Below are positions 1 to 7,602 of a stretch of DNA of 64,000 bases, piece after piece. A model generated the notes under the pieces. That model saw only the letters and a program-made list of their open reading frames with translations. It had not been told where the DNA came from and searched no databases. This DNA is from Rhizobium etli 8C-3 (GTDB lineage Bacteria > Pseudomonadota > Alphaproteobacteria > Rhizobiales > Rhizobiaceae): positions 1,119,001 through 1,183,000 of the forward strand of contig NZ_CP017241.1 in the NCBI RefSeq assembly GCF_001908375.1, given 5' to 3'. A program made the position numbers and the translations under genes. Position 1 is the first letter of the stretch, and the number at the start of each line of letters is the position of its first letter.

Positions 1-106
1 GGTCGAAACCGAAACGGAAAACGCCTTCGCCATCGTCGAGGTTTGCGAAGGACGCCTCGAAATCCGCGGTTTCGGCCGCGAAGAAAGCCTCTCGCTTGCC
101 TTGTAG
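1..106 (+). CDS. 3' end of a gene, possibly a metallophosphoesterase (partial)
   Basis: An open frame enters from the left edge in the phase starting at base 2 and ends at a TAG at 104-106. It gives 34 residues rich in Glu, Arg and Gly, including EVCEGRLEIRGFGRE near the end. This tail resembles the C-terminal strand of rhizobial calcineurin-like phosphoesterases, but too little is present to confirm that. Codon use matches the neighbouring genes. The next gene starts 79 bases downstream on the same strand behind its own ribosome binding site. Confidence 0.5.
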   Translation, partial: VETETENAFAIVEVCEGRLEIRGFGREESLSLAL

Positions 107-184
107 AGCCGCGCCGTTATCCGCCGGATGGAACCGATGCCACTCCTGAAAAGTTAGGATAAGACCCTTCAGGAGGCCAAACCG

Positions 185-676
185 ATGTTCCAGGCTCTTG
201 AAATACTGACTGTTCTCGTCGTCGCCGTCGCGATGGCACTGGCCCTTGCCCATGCGCTCGAGCTGCCGGGCAAGATGCGGCTGTCGAAGGAGCAGTATCT
301 TGCCGTGCAGCCCATTTACTATCCCGGCTTTACCTTCGGCGGCATCGCCGAGCCGCTCGGCCTGATCATGACCCTGGCATTGATCGTACTGACCCCGCCT
401 TTCAGCGGCACCTACTGGCTGACCGCCGGCGCATTCGTGTCGCTGCTCGCCATGCACGCGATCTATTGGATGGTGACGCATCCGGTAAACAATTATTGGC
501 TCAAGGAACAACAGCCGGAAGGAGCCGGGAAACGCTTTTTCAGCTTCAGGTCCCATCGTGACGCCAATGAGCCGGACTGGACCGTCCTGCGCGACCGGTG
601 GGAGCGCTCGCATCTTCTGCGGGCCATCTTCGGCCTGGTCAGCCTGATCTTGCTCGTCGCCGCCGTCGCCGCCTGA
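185..676 (+). CDS. DUF1772 (anthrone oxygenase-like) membrane protein
   Basis: The 163-residue protein has four predicted membrane segments, at roughly residues 5-25, 52-72, 78-98 and 145-162. Between segments 3 and 4 it has the HPVNNYWLK stretch and a soluble loop with paired Arg/Trp residues, typical of DUF1772. Some fungal relatives are anthrone oxygenases, but the bacterial role is unknown. AGGAGG lies 8 bases before the ATG. The gene converges on a YafY-type regulator, an arrangement often seen for small membrane or glyoxalase-like proteins controlled by such regulators. A direct regulatory link is inference. Confidence 0.75.
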   Translation: MFQALEILTVLVVAVAMALALAHALELPGKMRLSKEQYLAVQPIYYPGFTFGGIAEPLGLIMTLALIVLTPPFSGTYWLTAGAFVSLLAMHAIYWMVTHPVNNYWLKEQQPEGAGKRFFSFRSHRDANEPDWTVLRDRWERSHLLRAIFGLVSLILLVAAVAA

Positions 677-699
677 CAAATCTGGGCAGCGCCTGGTCA

Positions 700-722
700 C
701 GTCTCAGCGTTAGGATGAGACG
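700..722. terminator. Hairpin between convergent genes
   Basis: CGTCTCA and TGAGACG form a perfect 7-bp inverted repeat around a 9-base loop. It lies between the end of the DUF1772 gene and the stop codon of the convergent regulator, overlapping the latter. There is no long T run, so it is only a candidate bidirectional terminator. Confidence 0.35.
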
Positions 723-1411
723 CCAGGCGGTCTTTCGGCCCAGCCGTTCATCCAATCTTCGCGCAACCCGTCGCCTTCGCCCCGGAAGAAGGCCCCAGCC
801 GCTTCGCAATCCTCGACGCGGTCGCTGCGGAAATTGCGGATCGCCTGACGCAGTTCGCACCAGCCGACGATATTGGAGTAGTGTGAATAGTAGATCAACG
901 CGATCGGGCGGATGGTGCGCTCGGTGGCGCGTCCCAGTTCGTCGCGGTAGTTGAGCGCCAGCTTCTGCTCGTCGCGGATGGCCCGGCGCACCATGGCGAG
1001 ATCCAAGCCGGCAGGCGGCTGTGCGACAGTGCCCCAGGCAAAGAGCGCCTTGTTCTCCATCGCCTGGCGCAGAGGTATCGGCACTGCGCCTGCGATCTTC
1101 TGGTTCACCCGCTTTGCCGCCTGCTTTAGCTCTGCGTCGCCGGTCCGTTCCAAGAGCGCCAGCGACAACACGATCGCCTCCAGTTCCTCGATAGAAAACA
1201 TCAGCGGCGGCAGGTCGAAGCCGGGGCGCATGATATAGCCGATGCCGCGCCCGCCTTCGATCGGCACGTGCATCGACTGCAGTGCGGCGATGTCGCGATA
1301 GATGGAGCGCACCGTCACTTCCAGCGCGTCCGCCATCGCCTGGGCCGTCACCGGTCGTTTTGCCAACCGCAGGATCTGGATGATCTCGAACAGGCGAGAG
1401 GCCTTTCGCAT
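710..1411 (-). CDS. YafY/PafC-type transcriptional regulator (HTH + WYL domain)
   Basis: The 233-residue protein begins with a DeoR-like helix-turn-helix (about residues 1-60, including VTAQAMADALEVTVRSIYRD) and continues into a WYL-type ligand domain (about 135-220). A frame extends 18 codons further upstream, but GGAGGAGA ends 2 bases before the ATG used here and its core sits about 6 bases away, so this start fits better. A perfect CTGACA-N6-TGTCAG palindrome lies 18 bases upstream and is a likely autoregulatory site. Related proteins usually regulate an adjacent small enzyme or membrane protein. The ligand is unknown. Confidence 0.85.
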   Translation of the reverse strand: MRKASRLFEIIQILRLAKRPVTAQAMADALEVTVRSIYRDIAALQSMHVPIEGGRGIGYIMRPGFDLPPLMFSIEELEAIVLSLALLERTGDAELKQAAKRVNQKIAGAVPIPLRQAMENKALFAWGTVAQPPAGLDLAMVRRAIRDEQKLALNYRDELGRATERTIRPIALIYYSHYSNIVGWCELRQAIRNFRSDRVEDCEAAGAFFRGEGDGLREDWMNGWAERPPGVSS

Positions 1412-1428
1412 TCTCTCCTCCAAGGCTC

Positions 1429-1446
1429 CTGACAATACACTGTCAG
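1429..1446. promoter_or_regulatory. Palindromic operator candidate for the YafY-type regulator
   Basis: CTGACA and TGTCAG form a perfect 6-bp inverted repeat with a 6-base spacer, 18 bases before the regulator start codon. It lies in the divergent region shared with the LysE-family gene at 1533, so it could control both. Function is inferred from position and symmetry. Confidence 0.5.
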
Positions 1447-1532
1447 TTGGGCTTTGATATAGCACAGCCTATCGAATTGAAATCAAAAGCGGTCCGGGAA
1501 AATGGCCGCCGCTTCGAAGGCAGGCAACTGAC

Positions 1533-2171
1533 ATGACTTACACGGAAAACCTCTGGCTCTACTTCACCCTCCTCTTCGGCATCATCATCGTGCCGGGCAT
1601 GGACATGCTCTTTGTGCTCGCCAATTCCCTGACCGGCGGCAGGAGCCGCGGTATGGCGGCAACGGCAGGCATCATGGCGGGCGGCGCGGTTCATTCGCTT
1701 TACGGCGCAATCGGCGTTGGCATTCTTGCGAGCCTGCTGCCTTCGCTCTTCAACCCGCTGCTTTTCCTGGGCGCCGCCTACATGATCTGGATCGGCTTCA
1801 CACTGATCCGCAGCTCGATAACGGTGGATATGGTCGGCGAGGGAAGCCTGCGCTCCGGATGGCGCGCCTTCCGGCAGGGCGCGATCACCTGCCTCATCAA
1901 TCCGAAGGCGTACCTCTTCATGCTTGCCGTCTATCCGCAATTCCTTAAACCCGTCTACGGGCCGATCTGGCTGCAAGGCCTTGTCATGGGCGCTATGACA
2001 CTCGTGACCCAGTTGGCGATCTACGGCGCGGTGGCGCTCACCGCCGCGCGAAGCCGAACGCTGCTGGTCTCCAATCCCCGTGCCACAATCATGGTTGGCC
2101 GCGCTGCCGGAGCACTGCTGATCGCCGTCGCGCTGGTGACTGCCTGGCATGGCTGGAAGGCGGTCGCATAA
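1533..2171 (+). CDS. LysE/RhtB family amino-acid exporter
   Basis: The 212-residue integral membrane protein has the five to six helices of the LysE superfamily. The hallmark Pro-Gly-Met/Pro segment near the N terminus appears as IIIVPGMDMLFVL, and the INPKAYLFMLAVYPQF segment lies around residues 125-140. Members export amino acids or their derivatives across the inner membrane in exchange for protons. It is divergent from the YafY-type regulator with the CTGACA palindrome between them, so it may be a target. No strong Shine-Dalgarno precedes the ATG. The substrate cannot be told from sequence. Confidence 0.85.
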   Translation: MTYTENLWLYFTLLFGIIIVPGMDMLFVLANSLTGGRSRGMAATAGIMAGGAVHSLYGAIGVGILASLLPSLFNPLLFLGAAYMIWIGFTLIRSSITVDMVGEGSLRSGWRAFRQGAITCLINPKAYLFMLAVYPQFLKPVYGPIWLQGLVMGAMTLVTQLAIYGAVALTAARSRTLLVSNPRATIMVGRAAGALLIAVALVTAWHGWKAVA

Positions 2172-2190
2172 TGTAAGGAGGATATCTCCC

Positions 2191-2208
2191 GCGCCATGGA
2201 CATGGCGC
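2191..2208 (+). terminator. Hairpin after the LysE-family gene
   Basis: GCGCCATG and CATGGCGC form a perfect 8-bp stem about 20 bases after the stop codon, followed by GCTTTGT. The T run is short, so a terminator is likely but weak. Confidence 0.4.
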
Positions 2209-2383
2209 GCTTTGTACCTTGCGACAGGAACAGGCAAGTGGGTCAGGGGGTGCATTACCATTTTGAATTCCTTGTCATATCACCCATTTGTTACTTCGCG
2301 CTCATTATAAATTTGCCATCATGCGGCCGCGAATATCAGGCGCCGGTCTCGGAGAGACCTCGGTATCGAAGAGGAGTGGATAC

Positions 2384-2830
2384 ATGAAATTCAAAACAAT
2401 TACGGCGGCTGTGCTGGTTGCCGGCATGGGGGTGACGGCGGTCTTCGCGCAACAGGAGGGCACGCATGAAGCGCGCGAGGCTCTGATGAAGAAGGTCGGC
2501 GGCTCGGCCGGCGTCATGACGGCAATCGCCAAGGGCGAAAAGCCCTATGATGCCGAGGTGGTGAAGGCAGCGCTGACGACGATCTCTGAAACCGCCAAGG
2601 TCTTCCCCGACCAATTCAAGCCGGGTACGGAAACCGGCGACAAGGCGGCGAGCCCGAAGATCTGGGAAAACATGGAGGACTTCAAGGCGCGCGCCGCAAA
2701 GCTTAGTACCGACGCCGAAAAGATCCTCGCACAGCTTCCAGCTGACGCTGCCGGCGTTGGCGGCGCTTTGAAAACGCTCGGCGCCAACTGCGGCGGCTGT
2801 CATGAGAACTACCGTATAAAGACGGACTAA
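2384..2830 (+). CDS. Cytochrome c' (class II c-type cytochrome)
   Basis: The 148-residue precursor has an Sec signal peptide (Lys-rich start, hydrophobic core, VFAQQ cleavage region near residue 23). It then has the four-helix cytochrome c' fold, with the haem motif CGGCH close to the C terminus followed by the usual basic ENYR segment. Cytochromes c' are periplasmic, high-spin haem proteins that bind NO and similar gases. The frame is open upstream, but GAGGAG just before the ATG and the clean signal peptide fix the start. A dihaem cytochrome follows about 100 bases downstream, suggesting a joint periplasmic electron-transfer role. Confidence 0.9.
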   Translation: MKFKTITAAVLVAGMGVTAVFAQQEGTHEAREALMKKVGGSAGVMTAIAKGEKPYDAEVVKAALTTISETAKVFPDQFKPGTETGDKAASPKIWENMEDFKARAAKLSTDAEKILAQLPADAAGVGGALKTLGANCGGCHENYRIKTD

Positions 2831-2932
2831 GCGGCAGCCGTCCCCGTTCGAATCCATTGGTCCGCGCCTGCCTTGCTGCGGGTGTGGACCGGCTTATCTT
2901 AGACCCTTGCAGTCGCTGAAAAGGGGAGCGGC

Positions 2933-3844
2933 ATGGTCCGCAGGTTCATCCGGTTTGTGCTCTGTCTCGTCGGCGTCATCGCCCTCGGCGGTGCGGTGTT
3001 CTATTTCGTCACCGCGCCGAACCCGCTGCCAGAAAGCCATTGGGCCAATCTCGGCGCGCCCGACGTGAAGAACGGCGAGACGGTGTTCTGGGCGGGCGGC
3101 TGCGTCGGCTGTCATGCCGCGCCCGGTTCCGAAGGCGATGCCAAGCTCACGCTGTCCGGCGGGCTTGCGCTGAAGAGCCCCTTCGGCACTTTCCATGTTC
3201 CGAACATATCGCCGGACGAGAAGGCCGGCATTGGCGCCTGGTCACTCGCCGAGTTCGGCAATGCGATGAAGCGCGGCATCGCCCCCGGGGGCCAGCACCT
3301 TTATCCGTCCTTCCCCTATGGCTCCTATGCCCGCATGAGCGACAAGGACGTCAACGATCTTTTCGGCTATCTCAAGACGCTACCCAAAAGCGGCAATGTC
3401 GCGCCGCCGCACCAATTGTCGTTCCCCTATGATATCCGGCTCGCACTTGGAGGCTGGAAGCTCCTCTATTTCAACGACGCGCCGCACATCGTGCTCGCCA
3501 ACGACGACAAGCTGAAGCGCGGCCGGTATCTCGTCGAGGGCCCAGGCCATTGCGGAGAATGCCATACGCCGCGTGACGCGCTCGGCGGCTTTGAGCCGGA
3601 TATGTGGCTTGCAGGCGCTCCAAATCCGGAAGGCCGTGGCCGTATCCCCAACATCACCCCGGGCTCCAAGGAGATCGGTTCCTGGAGCGAGGCCGATATT
3701 GCCAACTACCTCGAAACCGGCTTCACTCCGGACTTCGATACCGCCGGCGGCTCGATGGCCGAGGTACAGCGGAGTCTCGCGCATCTTCCCAAAAGCGATC
3801 TCGAAGCGATCGCCGCGTATTTGAAGGCAGTGCCGAGCCGATGA
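2933..3844 (+). CDS. Dihaem cytochrome c, membrane-anchored
   Basis: The 303-residue protein starts with an uncleaved-looking signal anchor (residues about 5-27). It carries two class I cytochrome domains with haem motifs CVGCH (near residue 58) and CGECH (near residue 203). The layout matches the dihaem subunits that accept electrons from periplasmic dehydrogenases, or gluconate-dehydrogenase type cytochromes. AAGGGGAG precedes the ATG. The gene follows cytochrome c' in the same direction and may share its transcript. No dehydrogenase subunit is adjacent, so the electron donor is unknown. Confidence 0.85.
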   Translation: MVRRFIRFVLCLVGVIALGGAVFYFVTAPNPLPESHWANLGAPDVKNGETVFWAGGCVGCHAAPGSEGDAKLTLSGGLALKSPFGTFHVPNISPDEKAGIGAWSLAEFGNAMKRGIAPGGQHLYPSFPYGSYARMSDKDVNDLFGYLKTLPKSGNVAPPHQLSFPYDIRLALGGWKLLYFNDAPHIVLANDDKLKRGRYLVEGPGHCGECHTPRDALGGFEPDMWLAGAPNPEGRGRIPNITPGSKEIGSWSEADIANYLETGFTPDFDTAGGSMAEVQRSLAHLPKSDLEAIAAYLKAVPSR

Positions 3845-3984
3845 CGCTTGCAATAAGCGACAGCATCTCATTCGGCCAAAGTGATTTTTTGCTTTGACCC
3901 TCAGATCCATGCACGCGCAGCCAAGGCCGGGGGGCTTGCCGGCAAGGGCTGCGACAATGGGAGGAGGAAATGCTGTCGGGAGAC

Positions 3985-4563
3985 TCACGCCGCCTTGGGC
4001 TGGTGCTCCGCGCCAAACATCAAAAGATACTGGTCGAGATCCTCATTGCGGAAATTGAGGGCCCGGTAGATTTCGGCGGCAAAGGTGGTCGGGGCCGAAC
4101 CGGGGGCGGTGACCAGCATGCCGTCGCGCACAGCCGCCGACGCGTCCTTGTAATGGGCATGTCCGCAATAGCCGGGCAGGTCGGCGATGAAACGCAATGC
4201 ATTGCTCGTATGCGCCGCATTGTTCAGCGCGCCTGCCTTGGCAAGCGCCAGTGTTGCGCCACAGATCCCCGCAACCAGTTTGCCGCGGGCCATGAATTCG
4301 TCGATGACCGGCTTTAGATCCGGGGCCTTCTCGGTCTCCCAGATCATGCCGCCGCAAAGCACCAGGCCGTCGAAAGCCTCGGCCCGAAGCGCTTCGGCCG
4401 CCGTATCGGGCGTCACGCGCAGGCCGCCCATGGAACGCACTTCGGCGCCACCGGGTGTCGCCGTCACCACGTCGAAGCCGAACTCGGTGCGGGCTGAAGC
4501 CGTCAGTTGCCCGACCTCCCAGTCCGCGAAAGCCTCCGTCAGAACCACAGCAAGCCGTGTCAT
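3985..4563 (-). CDS. DJ-1/PfpI family protein (class I glutamine amidotransferase-like)
   Basis: The 192-residue protein has the DJ-1/PfpI fold with the nucleophile elbow GICGATLALA around residue 100, placing Cys at the expected turn. An acidic residue precedes it in a WETEKAP segment. Such proteins act as glyoxalases, deglycases or stress chaperones. The frame is open for 45 more codons, but GGGAG 8-9 bases before this ATG and the conserved VVLTEAFADWE start support the shorter form. It ends a minus-strand pair with the upstream GNAT gene, 34 bases away. Confidence 0.85.
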   Translation of the reverse strand: MTRLAVVLTEAFADWEVGQLTASARTEFGFDVVTATPGGAEVRSMGGLRVTPDTAAEALRAEAFDGLVLCGGMIWETEKAPDLKPVIDEFMARGKLVAGICGATLALAKAGALNNAAHTSNALRFIADLPGYCGHAHYKDASAAVRDGMLVTAPGSAPTTFAAEIYRALNFRNEDLDQYLLMFGAEHQPKAA

Positions 4564-4597
4564 GTGTATCTCCCTTGTCCGTTGGAGCGGCAGACGC

Positions 4598-5092
4598 TCA
4601 AGCCAGCGCCTGCATATAGCGCATGCCGGTAACCGGGCGAGGGGTGAAGTCCATATGCTGGTAGAAACGGTGTGCCTGGATGTTTCCGGTCGCCGCACTT
4701 ACGGAAAGGTAATCGCAGCCGGCACTCCTGGCGGTTTGGCGGGCGCGGTTGACGAGGTGCTGGCCGATGCCGTGGCCGCGATGGCCGTCGCGCACGAAAA
4801 GGTGGTGCAGGTCCATGCCACGCTTGCCTTCCTGCGCCCTGTAGAGCGGCACCAGGATGGCGTAACCGATCAGCCCGTCGCCGGTTTCGGCAACCAGTGC
4901 GGTGATCCACGGAACCGGGCCGAAAAGGTCGCGTTCCAGCTGCTCGGGAGTGGTGATCGCTGCATCTCCGTGATGGGCGGCAAGCAGCGCGATCATCTCG
5001 TTGAGTGCTGGCAGGTCCCGCGGTTTTGCCGTGCGGATCGTCACCACCGGCGGGCGGATCAATGAAATTTCGCTGTCTTCGATTGCAATCAT
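4598..5092 (-). CDS. GNAT family N-acetyltransferase behind a putative attenuator
   Basis: The 164-residue single-domain GNAT has the acetyl-CoA motif A as VRDGHRGHGIGQHLV (about residues 100-115) and a conserved HRFYQHMDF segment near the C terminus. Such enzymes acetylate amines of small molecules or peptides. The substrate is unknown. Translation is likely from the ATG with AAGGA about 10 bases upstream. Ahead of the gene sit a TTGACA promoter, a 16-codon open frame and a hairpin with T-rich tail, arranged like a ribosome-controlled attenuator. The DJ-1-like gene lies just downstream and is probably co-transcribed. Confidence 0.85.
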   Translation of the reverse strand: MIAIEDSEISLIRPPVVTIRTAKPRDLPALNEMIALLAAHHGDAAITTPEQLERDLFGPVPWITALVAETGDGLIGYAILVPLYRAQEGKRGMDLHHLFVRDGHRGHGIGQHLVNRARQTARSAGCDYLSVSAATGNIQAHRFYQHMDFTPRPVTGMRYMQALA

Positions 5093-5148
5093 GGTCTTTG
5101 CGTCCTTGTTTGGTAATTCTGCCGTCAGGACGCCGCTGAATACAACAA

Positions 5149-5166
5149 AGCCGCCTGACGGCGGCT
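5149..5166 (-). terminator. Attenuator-like terminator hairpin upstream of the GNAT gene
   Basis: On the minus strand AGCCGCC-GTCA-GGCGGCT is a perfect 7-bp stem with a tetraloop, followed by TTGTTGTATT. The GCCGCC arm can instead pair with GGCGGC at 5189-5194, right after the leader stop codon, so the two structures exclude each other. A second segment, CCTGACGG at about 5122-5129, complements the hairpin loop and its flanks. These facts are read directly; the regulatory role is inferred. Confidence 0.5.
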
Positions 5167-5195
5167 CGTTGACAATATGATCTGTCCGGCCGCCT

Positions 5196-5246
5196 TTACA
5201 GGTACAGCCAAAAATACGTGCGAGTGATGTGCGCGTTGTTGATCAT
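5196..5246 (-). CDS. Putative 16-residue leader peptide with an aromatic Tyr-Phe-Trp run
   Basis: The frame ATG to TAA encodes MINNAHITRTYFWLYL. The codons TAT TTT TGG are consecutive, and another TAC follows two codons later, just before the stop. It begins 7 bases after a good -10 box, so the transcript would start at or next to the AUG, giving a leaderless message as known for the rhizobial trp leader. A GGCGGC segment starts one base after the stop and can form an antiterminator. The peptide is too short to be judged by homology, so this rests on layout. Confidence 0.5.
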   Translation of the reverse strand: MINNAHITRTYFWLYL

Positions 5247-5252
5247 GCGCGA

Positions 5253-5281
5253 TAGATTCTCCAGAACGCGCAATTTGTCAA
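5253..5281 (-). promoter_or_regulatory. Sigma-70-like promoter for the leader and GNAT gene
   Basis: On the minus strand TTGACA (5281-5276) is separated by exactly 17 bases from AATCTA (5258-5253). The next six bases lead directly to the ATG of the 16-codon frame. The -35 box is a perfect consensus match. Confidence 0.6.
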
Positions 5282-5375
5282 TGGGGCGTCATCCGCTACT
5301 GATAAGTTGTGTAGAGTATCTCTGCAGCTTTATGTAGAAAATCGATAATTCCAGACGAACGCTTTTACGGAGGGC

Positions 5376-7208
5376 ATGATGCGTTTCGTTTCCAATGAGG
5401 TTGAAGGATATCGCATTTTCGCGGTCACCGGTGTCAACACCATCTCATTCGCCGTCGACTACCAGAACGCCGATACGAAAGGCCTGCTGGGCTTCGCAGT
5501 CGAGCGTCACGACCCCACCGAAAACCAGCGGTATTTCGTCTATGGCATGAAGGTCTTCGCAAGCGTCATCCCGCAGCCGGACGAAAAAACGGTCGTCACG
5601 ACCTACGATCACCCGGTACAGAGTTTCGTCTGGGACGACTTCACGGCAAAGCCGGACCGGCGGTATGAGTATTTATTCTATCCGCTGAAAGGCAAGCCGA
5701 AGAACATCGACCGCAGCGCGCCGCCAGTGAAGATCGTGGTCAGGACCGAGCCGCTCTTCACGGAGCTTGAACACGATATCTTCTTCAACCGCGGCGTTGC
5801 CAGTAGCCAGGCCTATCAACGCCGCTTCGGCAACGAAAGCCCTGACGATCTGCAGCCGGCGCAGAAGCGTCTTGAAGCGTTGCAATGGCTGAGCCGCGAT
5901 CTCGACGAGGCGCTGTTCAGGTTCATCGATCAAGCGCAGGCCGGCGACAGGCTCCTCGGATGTTTCTACGAATTCCGCTATCTGCCGGTCGCCAAGCGCC
6001 TTAAGGCCGCCATCGACCGCGGCGTGGTGGTAAAGCTCATTCTCGACGGGAAGATCAATGAACACACCGACAGCAAGGGCAAGTTCCATCCGAGTTTTCC
6101 GCGCGAGGACAACAGGGCCATGGTCGAAGAGGCCGGGCTTCCGGCGACGGCGATAGCCCGATGGCGGGAAAACAATCCGAACAACATCCAGCACAACAAG
6201 TTCATGGTCCTGGTGAGAGGTGCTGCTCAGAAGCCGGCGGAAGTCTGGACCGGCTCGACCAACATGTCGCCGGGCGGCATTCACGGGCAGACGAATGTCG
6301 GCCATTGGGTGCGCAATGCGGACGTTGCTGCGGCCTTTGAGGCTTACTGGAGGACACTTGAAAGCGATCCGGGCGCAGTCGAGGGCGAAACGAGAGCCGT
6401 ATCCGATGCCAAGCGCAAGGCCCATCGCGACGCCGTGATGGCGCTGGCGCCGATACCGGCAGACTGGGAGGATATTGCCAAAGGTGTAACGAGCGTCTTC
6501 AGTCCGCGGTCGGGAAGCAAGGTGCTCGACATGTATGTCGACGCACTCGATTCTGCCACTGATTACGGCGGCATCACGCTTGCCTTTGGAATCGGCAAGA
6601 AATTCAAGACGGCGCTGGTCAACAACACCGAAGCCGAAATGCCGCAGCGGCCCGTGATCTTCCTGCTCTTGGAAAAGCAGGACAAGCCCAATCCGCGAGC
6701 CAGCGAGCCATTCGTGCCGCTGAATGCAAAACATAACGTCTATCAGGCATGGGGATCGTTCCTGCGCGATCCGCTCTACCAGTGGACGCGCGAAACCAAT
6801 GCCCGGGCGCTCGGGCTCAACCAGCATGTGGCTTACGTCCACTCGAAATTTCTGCTGAAGGACCCGCTCGGGGCCGACCCGATCGTCGTGTCCGGTTCGG
6901 CGAATTTTTCAGAAGCGTCCACCAACGACAACGACGAGAATATGCTGCTGATCCGCGGCAGCGAACGCGTGGCCGACATCTACTTCACCGAGTTCAACCG
7001 GCTCTTCAACCACTATTATTTCCGCTCGATCCAGGAGGTCATGGCCGGGCGGAGCGACGGGCAAGCGAATGCCTCGGCCGACACCAGTGCAAGCCTCTTC
7101 CTGGACGAGAGCGAGACCCAGGAGTGGTTGAAGAAATACAGACCCGGCACGCTGCGCTGGAAGCGCGTGCAGGTGTTCACCAAGATGGCTGGTGCGAAGA
7201 CGTTGTAA
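5376..7208 (+). CDS. Phospholipase D-fold (HKD) protein with N-terminal beta domain
   Basis: The 610-residue protein has two PLD active-site halves. The first, near residue 273, reads HNKFMVLV followed by GSTNMSPGG; the Asp of the HxKx4D motif is replaced by Val. The second, near residue 488, reads HSKFLLKD followed by GSANFSEAS and is canonical. About 120 residues of apparent beta structure, possibly a fibronectin-like domain, come first. There is no signal peptide, so it is probably cytoplasmic. PLD-fold proteins include phospholipases, nucleases and defence effectors; the substrate here is unknown. GGAGGG precedes tandem ATGs at 5376 and 5379. It stands alone with its own AT-rich upstream region. 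Confidence 0.8.
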   Translation: MMRFVSNEVEGYRIFAVTGVNTISFAVDYQNADTKGLLGFAVERHDPTENQRYFVYGMKVFASVIPQPDEKTVVTTYDHPVQSFVWDDFTAKPDRRYEYLFYPLKGKPKNIDRSAPPVKIVVRTEPLFTELEHDIFFNRGVASSQAYQRRFGNESPDDLQPAQKRLEALQWLSRDLDEALFRFIDQAQAGDRLLGCFYEFRYLPVAKRLKAAIDRGVVVKLILDGKINEHTDSKGKFHPSFPREDNRAMVEEAGLPATAIARWRENNPNNIQHNKFMVLVRGAAQKPAEVWTGSTNMSPGGIHGQTNVGHWVRNADVAAAFEAYWRTLESDPGAVEGETRAVSDAKRKAHRDAVMALAPIPADWEDIAKGVTSVFSPRSGSKVLDMYVDALDSATDYGGITLAFGIGKKFKTALVNNTEAEMPQRPVIFLLLEKQDKPNPRASEPFVPLNAKHNVYQAWGSFLRDPLYQWTRETNARALGLNQHVAYVHSKFLLKDPLGADPIVVSGSANFSEASTNDNDENMLLIRGSERVADIYFTEFNRLFNHYYFRSIQEVMAGRSDGQANASADTSASLFLDESETQEWLKKYRPGTLRWKRVQVFTKMAGAKTL

Positions 7209-7304
7209 CGTTTTGGAAACGGATAGAATATCCCAGGATGCTGTGCCGCCCAAGGTGCGGGCTCATCAATCCGGTTGATGTGCAAGGAAACCATACCCAT
7301 CGCC

Positions 7305-7431
7305 CGCCTCGTTCTTCGAGGCTGCGCCCTGGGGTCTTTCCGCACTTCACGATGAAGGCTGATCGACGGCGCCAGCGGCACTGCCCTCATCCTGAGGGCG
7401 AAGCGAAGTCGCAGGGGCCCCCGAAGGATCA
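7305..7431. repeat. Two copies of a rhizobial palindromic intergenic repeat
   Basis: The gap after the PLD gene contains CCTCGTTCTTCGAGGCTGCG at about 7306 and CCTCATCCTGAGGGCGAAGC at about 7386, the latter running into GTCGCAGGGG and CGAAGGATCA. These are the two halves of a common alphaproteobacterial intergenic palindrome. A degenerate copy in opposite orientation lies near 29875-29921. Assignment to a family is from memory of rhizobial genomes. The remainder of 7209-7560 shows no gene. Confidence 0.5.
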
Positions 7432-7566
7432 CCAGCTTGTATGCCGACGTGTCGAAATGGATCGGCTAAACGCACACCTCGTATCCGCGCCAGTCAGCAA
7501 CATGGTCTTTCCTGTTGTCCGTCGAATGTCACATGCCAAAGACATGCTTCCCTTTCGTAGCTACCC

Positions 7567-7586
7567 ATACTATACCCCCCTATATT
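7567..7586. promoter_or_regulatory. DmeR/RcnR-type operator
   Basis: ATACTATACCCCCCTATATT holds a run of six C flanked by TATA on both sides. This C/G-tract with A/T flanks is the hallmark of operators bound by RcnR/DmeR/FrmR regulators. It ends 16 bases before the proposed TTG start of the adjacent RcnR-like gene, so binding would block the promoter of the regulator-exporter operon. Confidence 0.8.
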
Positions 7587-7602
7587 AAAAGGAATGCACT
7601 CC

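Noticed and set aside
1443..2261. Long minus-strand open frame opposite the LysE-family gene
   Set aside because: Its protein is rich in His, Arg, Asp and Gln without domains, as expected for the antisense of a membrane protein gene.
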